From Candidatus Omnitrophota bacterium (GTDB taxonomy: Bacteria; Omnitrophota; Gorgyraeia; Gygaellales; Profunditerraquicolaceae), in NCBI GenBank assembly GCA_020062065.1, contig JAGUWZ010000014.1, positions 1 to 7,988 of the forward strand: 7,988 nt of DNA. The letters are read 5' to 3'. Numbering within the stretch: position 1 is the first letter of the stretch; each line of letters begins with the position of its first letter. The notes under the pieces are model-generated. The model worked only from the letters and a program-made list of their open reading frames with translations, did not search any database and was not told the origin of the DNA. Below, one piece after another: positions 7,055 to 7,988 of the stretch. The position numbers were made by a program, and so were the translations under genes.

Positions 7055-7988
7055 ATGTCAGAGAAAGATCAACCTTTCGTCAGCGTCGGCGTTCCTGTCT
7101 TCAACGGGGCAAAGGGACTTGAACGCGCCCTGGATTCCTTGCTCGAGCAGGATTATCCCAATCTTGAAATTATAATTTCGGACAATGGATCAACAGATCT
7201 GACTCCTGAGATTTGCGAAAAATATGTCCGTAAAGATCCGAGGGTGAAGTATTTTAGGTCGGAAAAAAATCTGGGCGTTACCTGGAACTTTAACCGGGTT
7301 TTTGAACTTTCTTCCGGTAAATATTTCATGTGGGCAGCTCATGATGATAAGCGGGAGATGTCTTTTATTAGCGCTTGTGTAGGGAAGCTGGAGCAGTGTC
7401 CTGATGCCGTGCTTTGTCAGGCGCGCACGGCCATGTTCATTGAAGGGCTAAAGGAAATGTTGTGTGTTGCCCATTTAGATAGCTTTGAAGGCGTATCGGG
7501 ATTGGTGGAGCGATATCGGGAAACCCTGAAGCGTTTTCCGGCGACGGCTATCTATGGTCTTTATCGTTCATCGGCCATACGCAAAACACAGATGTACCCA
7601 AAAATTATTGCGACTGATCTGACGTTCGTCCAGGAGTTGTCTATACATGGCGAATTCGTTCAGGTCCCCAAGGTGCTTTTCAATTACTTCGGACGGGAAA
7701 AATGGAATACCATCTATCAGGATTACCAAACTTTTTTTGGGAATGAAAAGAAGCCTTGGTGGTATCTGCCGTTTATTGTCTTATTCTTCAATCATTGGAA
7801 GCGGGTGGCGTGTGCGTCGATTCCATTTTTTACCAAGCTTCGTTTGTGGAGTATATTATTTGAACATGAAATCGCTCAATCAGCCGTGAAGGTTTTGATC
7901 AAGGTTTTTGGAGTGCTTTGTCCAAAAAAGTGGAAAGAGAAGCTGGGATGCGCGATTTACTGGCGGTGGATGCACAATCCTAATGTGA
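7055..7988 (+). CDS. Family 2 glycosyltransferase (3' end outside the window)
   Basis: GT-A fold glycosyltransferase that would transfer a sugar from an NDP donor to the growing lipid-linked glycan at the cytoplasmic face of the inner membrane. The frame runs uninterrupted for 311 codons to the last base. An in-frame TAA at 7043-7045 makes ATG 7055 the only likely start; no Shine-Dalgarno sequence is well placed, and the flippase stop is one base upstream, so coupling is likely. The N-terminal GT2 pattern is clear: SVGVPVFNG at 10-18, SLLEQDYPNLEIIISDNGSTD at 28-48, and the metal-binding acidic pair H96-D97-D98 in MWAAHDDK. The segment around ATDLTFVQELSIHGEF resembles the acceptor-side region of this class. 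An aromatic, basic stretch near 236-262 (WWYLPFIVLFF and onward) may rest on the membrane. The terminal TGA of the window is in another frame. Donor and acceptor are unknown. Confidence 0.9.
   Translation, partial: MSEKDQPFVSVGVPVFNGAKGLERALDSLLEQDYPNLEIIISDNGSTDLTPEICEKYVRKDPRVKYFRSEKNLGVTWNFNRVFELSSGKYFMWAAHDDKREMSFISACVGKLEQCPDAVLCQARTAMFIEGLKEMLCVAHLDSFEGVSGLVERYRETLKRFPATAIYGLYRSSAIRKTQMYPKIIATDLTFVQELSIHGEFVQVPKVLFNYFGREKWNTIYQDYQTFFGNEKKPWWYLPFIVLFFNHWKRVACASIPFFTKLRLWSILFEHEIAQSAVKVLIKVFGVLCPKKWKEKLGCAIYWRWMHNPNV

Noticed and set aside
7647..7889. 80-residue open frame inside the glycosyltransferase
   Set aside because: It overlaps a clear GT2 gene in another frame, has no recognisable motif and fits a shadow frame.
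7986..7988. Terminal TGA as the stop codon of the glycosyltransferase
   Set aside because: It is out of frame. The glycosyltransferase reads AAT GTG A at the edge, so the gene continues beyond the window.

Overview
The window is part of a cell-surface polysaccharide (O-antigen or exopolysaccharide type) biosynthesis locus. All recognisable genes are on the + strand and closely packed. The gene types (NDP-deoxysugar enzymes, a Wzx-type flippase, a family 2 glycosyltransferase and a large multi-spanning membrane protein) suggest a Gram-negative-type bacterium. The moderately AT-rich DNA and the style of the proteins remind me of uncultured environmental lineages such as Omnitrophota or deltaproteobacterial relatives. 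That assignment is a weak guess, because no taxonomic marker is present.

Layout: (1) 2-2053, the 3' part of a large membrane protein whose reading frame is already open at the left edge; it combines two membrane helices, a soluble domain and a GT-C-like multi-helix module. (2) A 71-bp AT-rich spacer. (3) 2125-4742, a tight three-gene deoxysugar cassette: a zinc-finger C-methyltransferase of the TylC3/NovU/TcaB9 family, an RmlC-type epimerase and an RmlD-type reductase, joined by a zero-base gap and then an ATGA overlap. (4) A 63-bp spacer with a perfect TATAAT box. (5) 4806-5546, a CmcI/rhamnosyl O-methyltransferase-family protein. (6) 5557-7053, a polysaccharide flippase with a TTG start. 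(7) 7055 to the right edge, a family 2 glycosyltransferase whose frame is still open at the last base.

Working together, the three-gene cassette would turn an NDP-4-keto-6-deoxyhexose into a C-methyl-branched 6-deoxyhexose. The gene types are those used for dTDP-L-noviose (NovU, NovW, NovS). The CmcI-family protein could add an O-methyl group, the glycosyltransferase would assemble the glycan, and the flippase would export the lipid-linked unit. The enzymes that make the 4-keto intermediate (RmlA, RmlB types) are not in this window. The most interesting points are this branched-sugar hypothesis, an arginine replacing the catalytic lysine of the RmlD-like reductase, the composite architecture of the first protein, and a shift to GC-richer DNA from the flippase onward that suggests a module junction. 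No RNA genes, CRISPR arrays, insertion sequences or convincing terminators were seen.
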